Part shown: piece by piece, positions 1 through 9,240 of the stretch
Position numbering within the stretch: position 1 is the first letter of the stretch
Layout of the letters: each line of letters opens with the position of its first letter
Assembly: GCA_964017065.1 (NCBI GenBank)
Contig: OZ024784.1
Span: 11,389,152-11,453,151, forward strand
Length of the DNA stretch: 64,000 nt
Direction: 5' to 3'
DNA from: Haliclona indistincta
Taxonomy: Eukaryota > Porifera > Demospongiae > Haplosclerida > Chalinidae
Program-made: the position numbers and the translations under genes
Notes under the pieces: model-generated
Told to the model about the DNA's origin: nothing
Databases searched by the model: none
What the model saw: only the letters and a program-made list of their open reading frames with translations

Positions 1-1598
1 TCTAACTTGGAAAACGATTCTCCACCAGACAAATTTGCAAAGAGATCCTCAATCTTGGGAAGAGGGTAAACATCTGGCGTAGCTTCACGATTCAGTGTTA
101 TCCTGTAGTCTCCACAAATCCTCACAGAATTGTCTCGTTTCAGTACTGGGACTATCGGAGCTGCCCAATCAGAGTAAGGTACCGGCTCGATGACACCAGT
201 ATCTTGCAAACGCTGTAATTCTGCTTCAACTTTGGAACGCATGGAATAGGGAACCTGGCGCGGCTTGTAGAAGTGTGGCTTGGCATCAGGCTTGACATGG
301 ATGTGAACCTTGACATCTTTAAGTGAACCCAGTTCATCTTTGAACACCTCGGTGTGTTCCTCGAGCAGCTGATCCAATCGCTTCTGGGATGCTTGACGAA
401 TAGTGTTCAACTGTTTCCAGTCCAGTACGATATGTTTTAACCAATCTCGTCCCAGAAGAGTAGGACCATTGAACTTGAGTACCTGCAGGGTAAGCTGCTT
501 CTCCTGCTTCTTGTATTGAACAGATACTGTTATTTCACCACAAACAACCAGATTCTCACCAGAGTATGTGCGGAGAAGAGCTTGGGAGGGCTTGAGAGGA
601 GGACATTCATCTTTAGACCAGGTCGACAGATAAGTAGATTCACTGATGACTGAAAGTGCTGCTCCAGTGTCCACCTCCATAGCCATGGGTTTGCCTTGAA
701 CAGTGATGGAGACGACAATAGGGGAGTCCTTCCGCTCATGTAACTGGAAACAACTGTATTCAAGGTCAGACTGCGGCTTCTGCTGTCCTTTCGGTTGTGC
801 TGCATCGTCTGCTCGGTCATCAGAGAGAGCGTTAGTAGGGTTGCTAGCACCAGCTTGTTGTTTACCACCACGTCCGCGATTCTTGACGCGTAGTCTTGAT
901 CTGCAGACGCGAGCAATGTGTCCCTTCTTGCCACAATACCGGCAGTCGGCGTTCTTGAAACGACAACTTGAAGACGAGTGTGCACCACCACAGCGATAAC
1001 ATTCCGTCGGCAGCTTGCTCGGCTTCTTAGCAGGAACGCGGTGTATGTCGGCAGGAAGGGGCTTCTCGGAAGAGAGGGCTTGCGTACTCTGGTCGGCCAA
1101 CTCAATGGACTGACAAATAGTGAATGCCTTATCATAGGTGAGGTTCTCTTCGGTCAGTAGACGTCGCTGAATTCTGGCGTCATTAATTCCGCATAGGAGA
1201 CGGTCGCACAGCATCTGGTTGAGAGCTTCTGCAGAACCAAACGCACAGTCTACTGCCAGCTTCTTCAGTTCTGAGACATACTTAGAGACAGACTCGTTGG
1301 GGTTTCGAACTCGGCTATTAAACTTGAACCGGTGGACTGCGGCAGATTTCTTGGGGTTGTAGTGTCCAGATAGTAAATCCACCAGCTCCGTGAACGTCTT
1401 GTCTTTCACTGTCAGCGGCGCGACAAGGCTACTGAGCAACCTGAAAGTTTCTAGTCCAGCCACGCTCAGCAGAATAGCACGTTGCTTAGCTGCATCCTCA
1501 ACATCATTGGCTTCGAAGTAGAACTTCAGTCTCTGGCTGTACGTTAACCAGTCTTCTTTGGTAGGGTCGAACTCTCCTACTGCACCATGAAGAGCCAT
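1..1598 (-). CDS. Ty3/Gypsy gag-pol polyprotein, N-terminal part, runs off left edge
   Basis: One uninterrupted frame of about 532 codons runs from an ATG at 1598 to the window edge. Seen in order: a capsid-like gag (about residues 1-200), two CCHC zinc knuckles (the second contains CRYCGKKGHIARVC-like spacing, near residue 220), an aspartic protease with the D-T-G triad in VDTGAALSV, and the start of the reverse transcriptase (PVLKRDNSVRICGDYR). Gag, protease and RT share one frame, with no frameshift between gag and pol. The tRNA-Ser type primer site overlaps the start codon and an LTR lies just upstream. The absence of stops marks it as the youngest-looking retroelement here. It is inserted antisense into the plus-strand Gypsy at 1836. 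Family placement (Mag/SURL-like) is from domain style and primer site. Confidence 0.88.
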   Translation of the reverse strand, partial: MALHGAVGEFDPTKEDWLTYSQRLKFYFEANDVEDAAKQRAILLSVAGLETFRLLSSLVAPLTVKDKTFTELVDLLSGHYNPKKSAAVHRFKFNSRVRNPNESVSKYVSELKKLAVDCAFGSAEALNQMLCDRLLCGINDARIQRRLLTEENLTYDKAFTICQSIELADQSTQALSSEKPLPADIHRVPAKKPSKLPTECYRCGGAHSSSSCRFKNADCRYCGKKGHIARVCRSRLRVKNRGRGGKQQAGASNPTNALSDDRADDAAQPKGQQKPQSDLEYSCFQLHERKDSPIVVSITVQGKPMAMEVDTGAALSVISESTYLSTWSKDECPPLKPSQALLRTYSGENLVVCGEITVSVQYKKQEKQLTLQVLKFNGPTLLGRDWLKHIVLDWKQLNTIRQASQKRLDQLLEEHTEVFKDELGSLKDVKVHIHVKPDAKPHFYKPRQVPYSMRSKVEAELQRLQDTGVIEPVPYSDWAAPIVPVLKRDNSVRICGDYRITLNREATPDVYPLPKIEDLFANLSGGESFSKL

Positions 1599-1609
1599 CC
1601 TCGTCGCCA
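1597..1609 (-). promoter_or_regulatory. Primer binding site matching tRNA-Ser(GCU)
   Basis: The minus strand reads TGGCGACGAGGAT immediately inside the LTR. This complements the 3' end of a metazoan tRNA-Ser(GCT), including its CCA. The last two bases of the site are the first two bases of the gag ATG. Confidence 0.75.
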
Positions 1610-1612
1610 AAA

Positions 1613-1835
1613 TGTGATATCTCAAAGATCTTTATTAGAATCAAGATGGCAATGAGCAATGATGTGATCAGCTGAGAATACTACTAACAGAACTGAGAAT
1701 ACAACAACCAACACATGACCTAACACAGACTTAAATAGAACCAGAGAGGTGACTGTGCATGAGGTGACAGTGTGTCTGTGATATTGTTCTGAATTTACAA
1801 GAGGTACAACAAGGTCATGTCATGCAGGAACTACA
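1613..1835 (-). repeat. 5' LTR of the minus-strand Gypsy element
   Basis: On the minus strand the segment begins TGTAG and ends CACA, a few bases before the primer site. It holds a TATA-like CTATTTAAG near 1735 and an AATAAA signal near 1632. Its outer edge abuts RT coding sequence of the opposite-strand element, so it marks the insertion point. Confidence 0.72.
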
Positions 1836-3761
1836 CTAAATCTGGAGAAGTGTGCGTTTCGACAGACTGAGCTGAAGTTTCTGGGTCATATTTTGAATGA
1901 GGATGGAGTTGCTCCAGATCCAGACAAGACTAGCGCAATTGCCAAGATGCAACCTCCTGAAGGGATACCAGAGTTATGCCGCTTCCTAGGGATGGTGAAT
2001 CAATTGGGAAAATTCTCGAGCAAGCTAGCTGAGTTAACAAAGCCTCTTCGAGATCTGCTGAGTACAAAGAATACCTGGAGTTGGGGGCCCACGCAGGATC
2101 AAGCGTTTCAGAATGTAAAAGAAGAACTCCAGAAGCCATCAGTTCTGGCATTGTATGACACGAAACGGGAGTCAAGAATCTCTGCCGATAGTTCATCATA
2201 TGGACTTGGAGCCGTCTTGCTGCAGAAACAGTCAGACAATCTCTGGAAGCCGGTTGCCTATGCCTCTAGAGCTTTAACCAGCACTGAAGGCCGTTATGCT
2301 CAGGTTGAAAAAGAAGCTTTGGCGTGCACTTGGGCTACAGAGAGATTCACTGATTATGTTCTTGGAAAGCATTTTGTGCTAGAGACTGACCACAAGCCAC
2401 TAGTGTCTCTACTTGGCAACAAGAATCTGGATAATTTGCCACCAAGAATACTTCGTTTCCGTCTTCGTCTTTCAAGATTTACATACTCTGTGGAACATGT
2501 ACCTGGAAAATTGTTGAATACAGCTGACACTCTTTCTCGAAATCTGCTTCCAACTCTTGAAGGAGACATTTCTACCAGAGACGTCGACTGTTTTATCCAT
2601 GCAGTTATTGCCTCTCTTCCAGCTTCCTCTGAGCGTGTGGATGTTTACAAAGCAGCTCAAGCAGCAGATACCATCTGTCAACAGGTCGTCACCTTCTGCC
2701 TAAAGGGATGGCCAGAGCAACGTATCCACACTAAACAGCTCCACCCTTACTGGGGAGCCAGACATAAGCTCACTGTGGTCGATGACCTGTTGCTGTATGA
2801 TTCATGTATTGTGGTACCTTTGTCCCTGCAGGCAGAGACATTGAGCAAGATACACACTGGTCATATGGGAATCCAGAAATGTTTGATGAGAGCCAAAACA
2901 TCTGTATGGTGGCCAGGCATGGCAGGTCAACTCAAGAGGGTGATCCAAGAATGCAGGATCTGCAAAGAACACCGGGTTCAAGGAAAGGAACCACTTCTTC
3001 CTACCCCCTTGCCCGACTACCCATGGGAGAAAATAGCAGCTGATTTGTTCTTCCTCAAAGGCTCAACATATCTTTTGGTAGTGGACTATTTCTCGAAGTT
3101 TCCTGAATTGGTGAAGTTAGCATCGACTACAGCATCAAGTGTCATCAATGCACTAAAAGCAATTTTCTCAAGACACGGAATTCCGGGTGTTCTTAGGAGC
3201 GATAATGGGCCGCAGTTTGACTGTGAAGAAATCAAAGCATTTGCCTCCTCATATGGTTTCAAGCATCAGACTAGCAGCCCTCACTTTCCTCAAAGTAACG
3301 GGCAGGTTGAGAGAGCTGTTCAAACCATCAAGAAATTGCTCAAGAAATCTGACGACTTATTTCTTTCTCTGATGATCTATCGTTCCACTCCACTCAAATG
3401 GTGCAATCAAAGTCCAGCCGAATTGTGTATGGGGAGAAAGATCAACACCAACCTGCCTCAGCTACCAAAGAGCCTTGTTCCAGAGTGGAATTATCTTGAA
3501 CAATACCGACAGGCAGACCAGCTGTATAAAGACAGAATTTCACAAGATTACAATCGCCGGCATCGCACTACAACTCTCCCTGAGTTAGCTGATGGGTCTC
3601 CTGTTCGCAGAGTAACCGGCACCACAGTCAGACCTGCTGAAGCCCCACGATCATACATGGTTGAACCAGCATCAGGTGGGCTCGTGATAAGAAATCGTCA
3701 ACACATCATTCCACTCTCACATTCTCCTCCTCCAAAGAGACCTGCATCGGCTCCTATCTAA
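1836..3761 (+). CDS. Ty3/Gypsy pol, 5'-truncated: RT end, RNase H, integrase
   Basis: The frame is open from 1836 (continuing RT: LEKCAFRQTELKFLGH) to a stop at 3761, with no internal stop. Seen: the RT thumb; RNase H with acidic residues in SADSSSYGLG, EKEALA, DHKPLV and NTADTLSR; the integrase HHCC finger (HTGHMG ... CRICKEH); and the catalytic triad in IAADLFF, RSDNGPQF and NGQVERA. The C-terminus lacks a clear chromodomain. The first part of the gene is missing because the minus-strand Gypsy is inserted at its left end; the remainder should lie beyond that element, outside the window. The uninterrupted frame suggests recent activity. Confidence 0.88.
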   Translation, partial: LNLEKCAFRQTELKFLGHILNEDGVAPDPDKTSAIAKMQPPEGIPELCRFLGMVNQLGKFSSKLAELTKPLRDLLSTKNTWSWGPTQDQAFQNVKEELQKPSVLALYDTKRESRISADSSSYGLGAVLLQKQSDNLWKPVAYASRALTSTEGRYAQVEKEALACTWATERFTDYVLGKHFVLETDHKPLVSLLGNKNLDNLPPRILRFRLRLSRFTYSVEHVPGKLLNTADTLSRNLLPTLEGDISTRDVDCFIHAVIASLPASSERVDVYKAAQAADTICQQVVTFCLKGWPEQRIHTKQLHPYWGARHKLTVVDDLLLYDSCIVVPLSLQAETLSKIHTGHMGIQKCLMRAKTSVWWPGMAGQLKRVIQECRICKEHRVQGKEPLLPTPLPDYPWEKIAADLFFLKGSTYLLVVDYFSKFPELVKLASTTASSVINALKAIFSRHGIPGVLRSDNGPQFDCEEIKAFASSYGFKHQTSSPHFPQSNGQVERAVQTIKKLLKKSDDLFLSLMIYRSTPLKWCNQSPAELCMGRKINTNLPQLPKSLVPEWNYLEQYRQADQLYKDRISQDYNRRHRTTTLPELADGSPVRRVTGTTVRPAEAPRSYMVEPASGGLVIRNRQHIIPLSHSPPPKRPASAPI

Positions 3762-3814
3762 CGCAGTCCTATCATGACCAGATCCCGTTCACAAGCCCTC
3801 GTGAGAAAGGGAGA

Positions 3815-4051
3815 TGTGGAGACATAATGTCTGCTCTGCTTGTAAAATAAGAATACATGGGCCATTGTCATATGTCATGTGTCTTGTCATTATTCGGTTG
3901 CTTGTAGTTTTGTCATGGTTGTATATAAACTGAATCACCCTTGCTTACATCATTCTTCTCCTGTCTTCTCTTCTCCCTCTGTGTCATAATTCACATTGAG
4001 TATTGTGGCCCATACCCTGGTGAACTCGCGCAGGTCAACGCGAACGCTACA
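3815..4051 (+). repeat. 3' LTR of the plus-strand Gypsy
   Basis: It follows a purine-rich tract (GAGAAAGGGAGA) just after pol. It begins TGTGGAGAC and ends CTACA, with a TATA box (TATATAAACTG) near 3921. The sequence differs from the LTR at 1613-1835, so the two elements are different families or old relatives. Confidence 0.65.
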
Positions 4052-4380
4052 ATGTCAATCTGTGTTCATCAAAATCTATTTAAATTTAGAATATAGCTTC
4101 TACAACACGTGCTCTAGACCGTACCGTAACAGAGAGATTTTTCAAATAATCCGCATACAACATGTCAAACAGTATTACTTCGATATGAAAAATCGAATTT
4201 CTTAGCTCTGCATATTGCGCATCTAAAAAAGCTCTCTGTTGCTGTCTTGCCCTGGCCAAGATTGCACATAATAGTGTGAACTTGGTTTCTACAAACAATT
4301 CAACGGTGAGTTTTATCGACTAGAAGGTGTTATCTTTCTACACGGCGCGGTTATATAGCCGTGCTGCTTCTAGCGTTCTG

Positions 4381-4641
4381 TGTTGCATAATAGACTACGC
4401 TCGTAGTAGCTGTGATGTACTGAACAATGTAGTTTAATGATTGTAAAGTGTATGTGCTTGTGGTGTAGGTTGTCTTAATGTGTATTGTATGCTTGTAGTT
4501 GTATTGTGTATTGTAGTGAATAGCGAAGCACTCTGTCTGTATGTCTGGTTTAGTTTTTGTATTTAAGTGACTGTCCATGTGTGTGTTGTTGTTGAAGTAG
4601 TAGCTCAAACTTGAACTGTCAGTCTGTGCGGTATTATTACA
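4381..4641 (+). repeat. 5' LTR of a third Gypsy element (start approximate)
   Basis: The segment ends ATTACA one base before a primer site and carries TATTTAAGTG near 4560. It probably starts at TGTTGCATAATAG. Only one copy is present, so its left edge is not fixed. Confidence 0.5.
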
Positions 4642-4642
4642 T

Positions 4643-4654
4643 TGGCGACGAGGA
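4643..4654 (+). promoter_or_regulatory. Primer binding site, tRNA-Ser type
   Basis: TGGCGACGAGGA is identical over 12 bases to the primer site of the minus-strand Gypsy at 1597-1609. It is followed by a run of seven A. Confidence 0.7.
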
Positions 4655-4660
4655 AAAAAA

Positions 4661-5491
4661 GTGGCCCTGCACGGATCGATAGGCGAATTCGATGCTGTCA
4701 AAGAGGACTGGTCCACATATGCAGCTCGCTTGGAGTTCTATTTTGAAGCTAATGGGGTAGAGGACCACGATAGGAAGAGAGCAATACTTCTTAGTGTGTC
4801 TGGAGTTGAAATTTTCAAGCTGGTGTCTAACCTTGTTTCACCAAATTCTCCTAAGGACTATACCTTCAAGGAATTGGTCGAACTCATCGCTGAACACTAC
4901 CAACCGAAGAAGTCAGCTGCTATCCATCGGTTTAAGTTTAACTCAAGGACTCGTAATCCCAGTGAGACAGTGTCTACCTACGTTGCAGAGCTAAAGAAGT
5001 TAGCCGTTCATTGCGGGTTCGAGCCAGGACATGAGCTAAGGAAAATGCTGTGTGACCGACTGATTTGTGGAATCAATGATGCCAGAATCCAACACCGACT
5101 GCTAGCAGAGCCTGACCTGGACTTCGATAAAGCTTTCAAACTGGTTCTGGCGAGTGAGTCCGCAGACAAGAGTGTTCAAGAGATGGAGAGAGCAGTAGCA
5201 ACCCCCAGCCCTGATAGTGTGCACAGAGTTTCGCCGCCAACTAAACAGTCCGACGCTACTGGACAAGCAGAATGCTACCGGTGCAGTGGGGAACATCGTG
5301 CCACTGAGTGCAGATTCAGAACTGCAGATTGCCGTTACTGTGGCAAAAAAGGACACATTGCCCGTGTTTGTCGATCTCGACTTCGCGCCGCAAATCCCAC
5401 CAAGAAGACATCGCCGACCAGCAAGCCGCCATCGCAACGAACGTTACATCTCTCAAATGACCAGTCAGTGGTCACGACGCCATCACAGTAG
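4661..5491 (+). CDS. Ty3/Gypsy gag remnant
   Basis: A 276-codon frame encodes a capsid and zinc knuckles (ECYRCSGEHRATEC, then CRYCGKKGHIARVC) closely related to the gag at 1-1598. The position of the usual ATG is GTG (GTGGCCCTGCAC aligns with ATGGCTCTTCAT in the other copy), so normal initiation has probably been lost. The frame stops at 5491. Protease and pol are absent and a foldback MITE lies downstream, so this is a 5' LTR-gag remnant rather than a complete element. Confidence 0.75.
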   Translation: MALHGSIGEFDAVKEDWSTYAARLEFYFEANGVEDHDRKRAILLSVSGVEIFKLVSNLVSPNSPKDYTFKELVELIAEHYQPKKSAAIHRFKFNSRTRNPSETVSTYVAELKKLAVHCGFEPGHELRKMLCDRLICGINDARIQHRLLAEPDLDFDKAFKLVLASESADKSVQEMERAVATPSPDSVHRVSPPTKQSDATGQAECYRCSGEHRATECRFRTADCRYCGKKGHIARVCRSRLRAANPTKKTSPTSKPPSQRTLHLSNDQSVVTTPSQ

Positions 5492-5773
5492 CCTTTACAC
5501 TAGCGCTTGTTTCATTGTGACAACTATCATAGTTTCAGAGATATGAGTCCTTGGCAACCAAGCAAAAATTCGTGCGTGGGCGTGTGCCTGCACCCTTAAG
5601 GGGGCGGTGCATGATTTTATGGGGGACTTTGATGTGCTGCATCTTGTTTTCTGCTTAGCATATATGCACAAAAGTGCTTTTATTGATTAGACCAAGTCTA
5701 ACACTACCTGCCGTGCAACTATGGCGAGCTGGTGACGCTCTCGGGTACGCACAAAAGACCTCGCTTCTGCTAC

Positions 5774-6060
5774 ATGGTTTGTACACGTTTTCTCGACTTC
5801 TGAGCTAGAGATCGACGCGCTGTAAACGCAGTACTATTCAGTACCATCTTGCGCAGAAACGTACAGAGCGATTTGTCGATATTCGTTCGCGAAGGTAGCA
5901 AAGCAGCGTTCGTGCACTAGAAAAAACTACGCTGTAAAAAAAGTAAGCACTATTACGAAAATTCGCTCTGTACGTTTCTGCGCAAGATGCTACTGAATAG
6001 CACTGCGTTTACAGCGCGTCGATCTCTTGCTCAGAAGTCGAGAAAACGTGTACAAACCAT
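5774..6060. mobile_element. Foldback MITE with ~97-bp inverted arms
   Basis: Left arm 5774-5870 and right arm 5964-6060 are near-perfect inverted copies (ends ATGGTTTGTACACGTTTTCT), separated by about 90 bp. No coding sequence and no clear target duplication were seen. Confidence 0.75.
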
Positions 6061-6142
6061 CCGTGTATTATTTCTGCCATACTCTTATGGGAGATCGGTT
6101 TGTTTATAAATAGTTATTCAACCACAACAACATAACCATGTA

Positions 6143-7610
6143 ACTATGAATAATTTGAATATTAAGTCCTTGCACCGCCACCTTAACAACGTTAAATCCA
6201 GAGTGAAGCGTCAATCTACTTGTTCACATCAATGCCTTCTAGTTGATGAACTACGAGCAGCTGAAATCTTCTGGTTTGCTTTCATACAGGTTCATCATTT
6301 CTCCAAAGAGATTGACGACATTAAGGCTGGTCGCAAGATCCGACGTAGCTCCATTCTCTCTCTACATCCCTTTCGTGATGACCAAGGACTACTACATGTC
6401 GGTGGTTGAGAACAGCAATCAATGCGATCCTACTCCAGACAACACCCTATCATATTGCATGGTAAGCATCCACTCGTCAAGCTGCTGATTCTCTCTGAAC
6501 ATCTTCAACTTTTACACGCTGGTCCTTCTCTTCTCACTGCTTCATTGAATCAACGTGTTCACATAATCCGTGGGAGAAACGCCATTCGTGCTGTAACTAG
6601 GAAATGTGTCAAGTGTCGACGTGTTGCTGCTAAACCACAACATCAGTTAGTAGGACAACCCCAGACATTGTCTTCAGTAAAGTTGGCCTGGACTATGCAG
6701 GACCTTTGATGCTGAAGCTAGGCTCAACTCGTAGACCCGTGCTTGTGAAGTCATATGTGTGCGCCTTTGTTTCATTATCTGTCAAGGCCGTTCACCTAGA
6801 ACTTGTGTTGGATCTGACTACAGAGGCATTCATTGCTTGTCTCCGTCGGTTTGTCGCGCGTCGTGGAAAACCCTCACTCATCTGGAGCGACAATGGCAAG
6901 AACTTCGTTGGAGCCAAACGAGAACTCGAGGAGTAGACAGAATTTCTCAGATCTCAAGAAAATCAAGGTATTATCTCTGATTTTTGTTCAATGCAGGGAA
7001 TACAATGGGACTGCATTACCCAGCATGGCCCGCATTTTGGTGGACTATGGGAAGCGGCTGTTAAGAGCTTTAAGAACCATTTGAGACGTGTTGCTTGGAA
7101 TCTAAGGTTAACTTTTGAGGAGATGTGTACTGTATTGTCGCAGATCGAGGCTTGCCTGAACAGCCACCCACTCACCACTCTAAATGAAGTTGACACGATT
7201 GAGGTATTGACTCCGGGGCATTTCATTGTCGGAAGACCTTTGGAGTCCATCCCAGATCCACCTGAATCATCACGCTCTCCGTCCCTACTTCGACGATAGC
7301 ACCTATGCCAATCTATTGTTCAGCACTTTTGGAAGCGCTGGTCAGACGAATATCTAATCAGTTTTCGTTGTTTCCACAAGTGGCATCATTCTACTCAAAA
7401 TCTCAACATTGGAGATGTAGTCCTGTTACGAGAAGATAATGTGATTCTGCAAAGTGGCCCATCGGTCGAGTCGTCAGTGTATATCTTGGACAAGATGGAC
7501 ACGTGACAGTCGTCTCTGTATGAACCAACTCAGGAACTTATCGCCGACCTATTGTGCAAGTTGCTCTACTCTTGTCGGACTCAGAAAACTGAACTTGACT
7601 GTTTGTTATT
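6143..7610 (+). pseudogene. BEL/Pao-type pol, integrase region, decayed
   Basis: Several short frames together read as one retrotransposon integrase. Seen in order: the zinc-binding HHCC region (HLQLLH ... CVKC, near 6500-6620), the catalytic core with D in VGLDYAGP, D in WSDNGKNF and E in GLWEAAVKSF, and a C-terminal FWKRWSDEYL plus NIGDVVLL region as in BEL/Pao integrases (DUF5641 type). Stops and frameshifts near 6408, 6708, 6936 and 7300 break it, so it cannot be expressed. RT, RNase H and gag are missing. Sequence from about 7610 to 7790 is AT-rich and probably the 3' end of the element. Confidence 0.78.
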
Positions 7611-7789
7611 TGAACATGTTTATTGTTTGTAAAAGCCAATGGCTTTTAAGTCGGCGGTTTATGTTTAAACAAATTCATTTCCTTATAATTATAATCATTG
7701 GTTCATGTATTGCCCACCCTTAGTTGACCATGTGACAAATTTTGAAATAAAATGGCTACTATTAGCATCAAACTAGATCCTTGTTAATC

Positions 7790-8150
7790 TGTGCTACCAA
7801 AGCGTAAACAGCCCTGTATCCGCCCTCCTCTCATATCTGGCACGCCGGCCATCTGTCTCTGGCCCGCTGTTTCTTCTTCAGTCGAGACAACCGCTCAGCA
7901 AACAGCGACTCATCTCTGCTGTGCGTGACACACTCACAGCCGATGGCTTGGACGTCAGCCGTTTTAATGGCCACAGCTTCCGTATTGGTGCGGCCACCAC
8001 AGCAGCTCAAGCTAGCTTACCTGACTCAACAATTCAGCAATTGGGAAGGTGGAGGTCAGCTGCATTCACGAGATACCTACGGCCACCAGTTCAGCGATTG
8101 CCAACTACTCACGGTGCTTGCTGCGCAGCACTCTTGATTGACCTGTGTGA
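7790..8150 (+). pseudogene. Tyrosine recombinase fragment (DIRS or Crypton type)
   Basis: An open stretch encodes the C-terminal catalytic part of a tyrosine recombinase: a PVSALLSYLARR-like lead-in, the H-x-x-R box in GHSFRIGAATTAA, LGRWRS, and the tyrosine in FTRYLR. The N-terminal half is absent. Such domains end DIRS retrotransposons and also form Cryptons; the fragment is too short to decide. It stops just before the poly-T of the neighbouring LINE tail. Confidence 0.7.
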
Positions 8151-8210
8151 CTTAAGACCGTTATTCTTCACTCACTATTGTGGTACATTTTTTTTTTACC
8201 AGCAAAATTG

Positions 8211-9016
8211 TTTTTTTTTTTGCGGATAGAGTAGAAGAGGAGGAAATAAACTCAAGAACACAAGGGTACATACATATTAGTAAATAATAGGTATGAGCTT
8301 GGCATGAGCAAACAAAAAAAATACTAAATAATAATAATGACCGGAGGTTAAAAAATATAACTAGATATAACAGAATCTGATTATAATAAAGGACGAGAAG
8401 AGTGCCATGTTGGATCGTTACGAGATCTGAAGATAGTCTGAGACGCTCCTACTACTCTCATTCCAGCCCTGTCAAGGATGGAACTTGCAGTGTTTTTCTT
8501 TAGAGTGGGAAAGGACTGAAGAAGAGATTTTCTAGAGCAGGGTAGCCAGTGTCCAAGAGATCCAATCTCAATGGTATAAAGTTCAGCTGACACCCTCCTA
8601 GCATCAAAATCGCTTAGGACTTTTTGATAGTTGTCTTTCTGACTCTTAAATGTCTTGGCTTTAAGCATACTCTCTTGGGCGTTGTGAAGGACTGTCAACT
8701 CTATCATTGTAATTGCTGAGTTTTTAACCAACACAATATCTGGTCTAGCAGTAGTGACAAGCAGTTCCTCTGGAATGGTGCCAACAGGATTTTCTGAGGC
8801 TCTCCAACCGGAGAGATCGGCAATAAGTCTCGTTCCATCATCTAAATGATGGTTAAGATCACGAACTAGTGAAACCAGGGCAAAGTCATGACGCCAAGTG
8901 TATCTCTCCTGTTTCAGTGCCTCGGGACAACATGAAAGGATATGTCGAACTGTAGGACGCGCAGCACCACAGAGTTTGCATGTAGCCTCAACCCTCATAT
9001 TCCACCTCTTCAACAA
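8211..9016 (-). pseudogene. 5'-truncated non-LTR retrotransposon (RLE class), C-terminal 211 aa and poly(A)
   Basis: A clean 211-codon minus-strand frame (9016-8381) carries a CCHC finger (CKLCGAARPTVRHILSC) followed by a restriction-like endonuclease core with PD in ARPDIVL and E in MIELTVL. This order (finger then RLE after the RT) is that of R2/NeSL/Hero-like LINEs. The reverse transcriptase is missing. Beyond the stop, the strand ends in an A tract (poly-T at 8211-8221 on the plus strand), as expected for a 3' tail. It is a typical 5'-truncated insertion. Confidence 0.7.
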
Positions 9017-9240
9017 AACATGTTAATCATTGTTCATTCCTTGGACTCATTTCTGTTTTGTTCTTATGTTTTGTTTTCTTTCTTGATATTTCTATTAATG
9101 TGGTATTTTGTCTTCTTGTCATACTGCAAGTAGTAGGTCTGTAGGTGCGCCGCTTAGCACAACTGATGAGCAGCATAGACCAATAAGTACTAGCTATATG
9201 GTTTGGGGAGTGCCTTGCACCATTGGGGGTTCCACAGAAC

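Noticed and set aside
530..1135. 201-codon minus-strand open frame
   Set aside because: It overlaps the Gypsy gag-pol in another frame. The real frame shows zinc knuckles and a D-T-G protease; this one has no domain.
4661..4663. GTG as a genuine start codon
   Set aside because: The related gag at 1598 has ATG in the same place after the same primer site, so GTG is more likely a mutation in a remnant.
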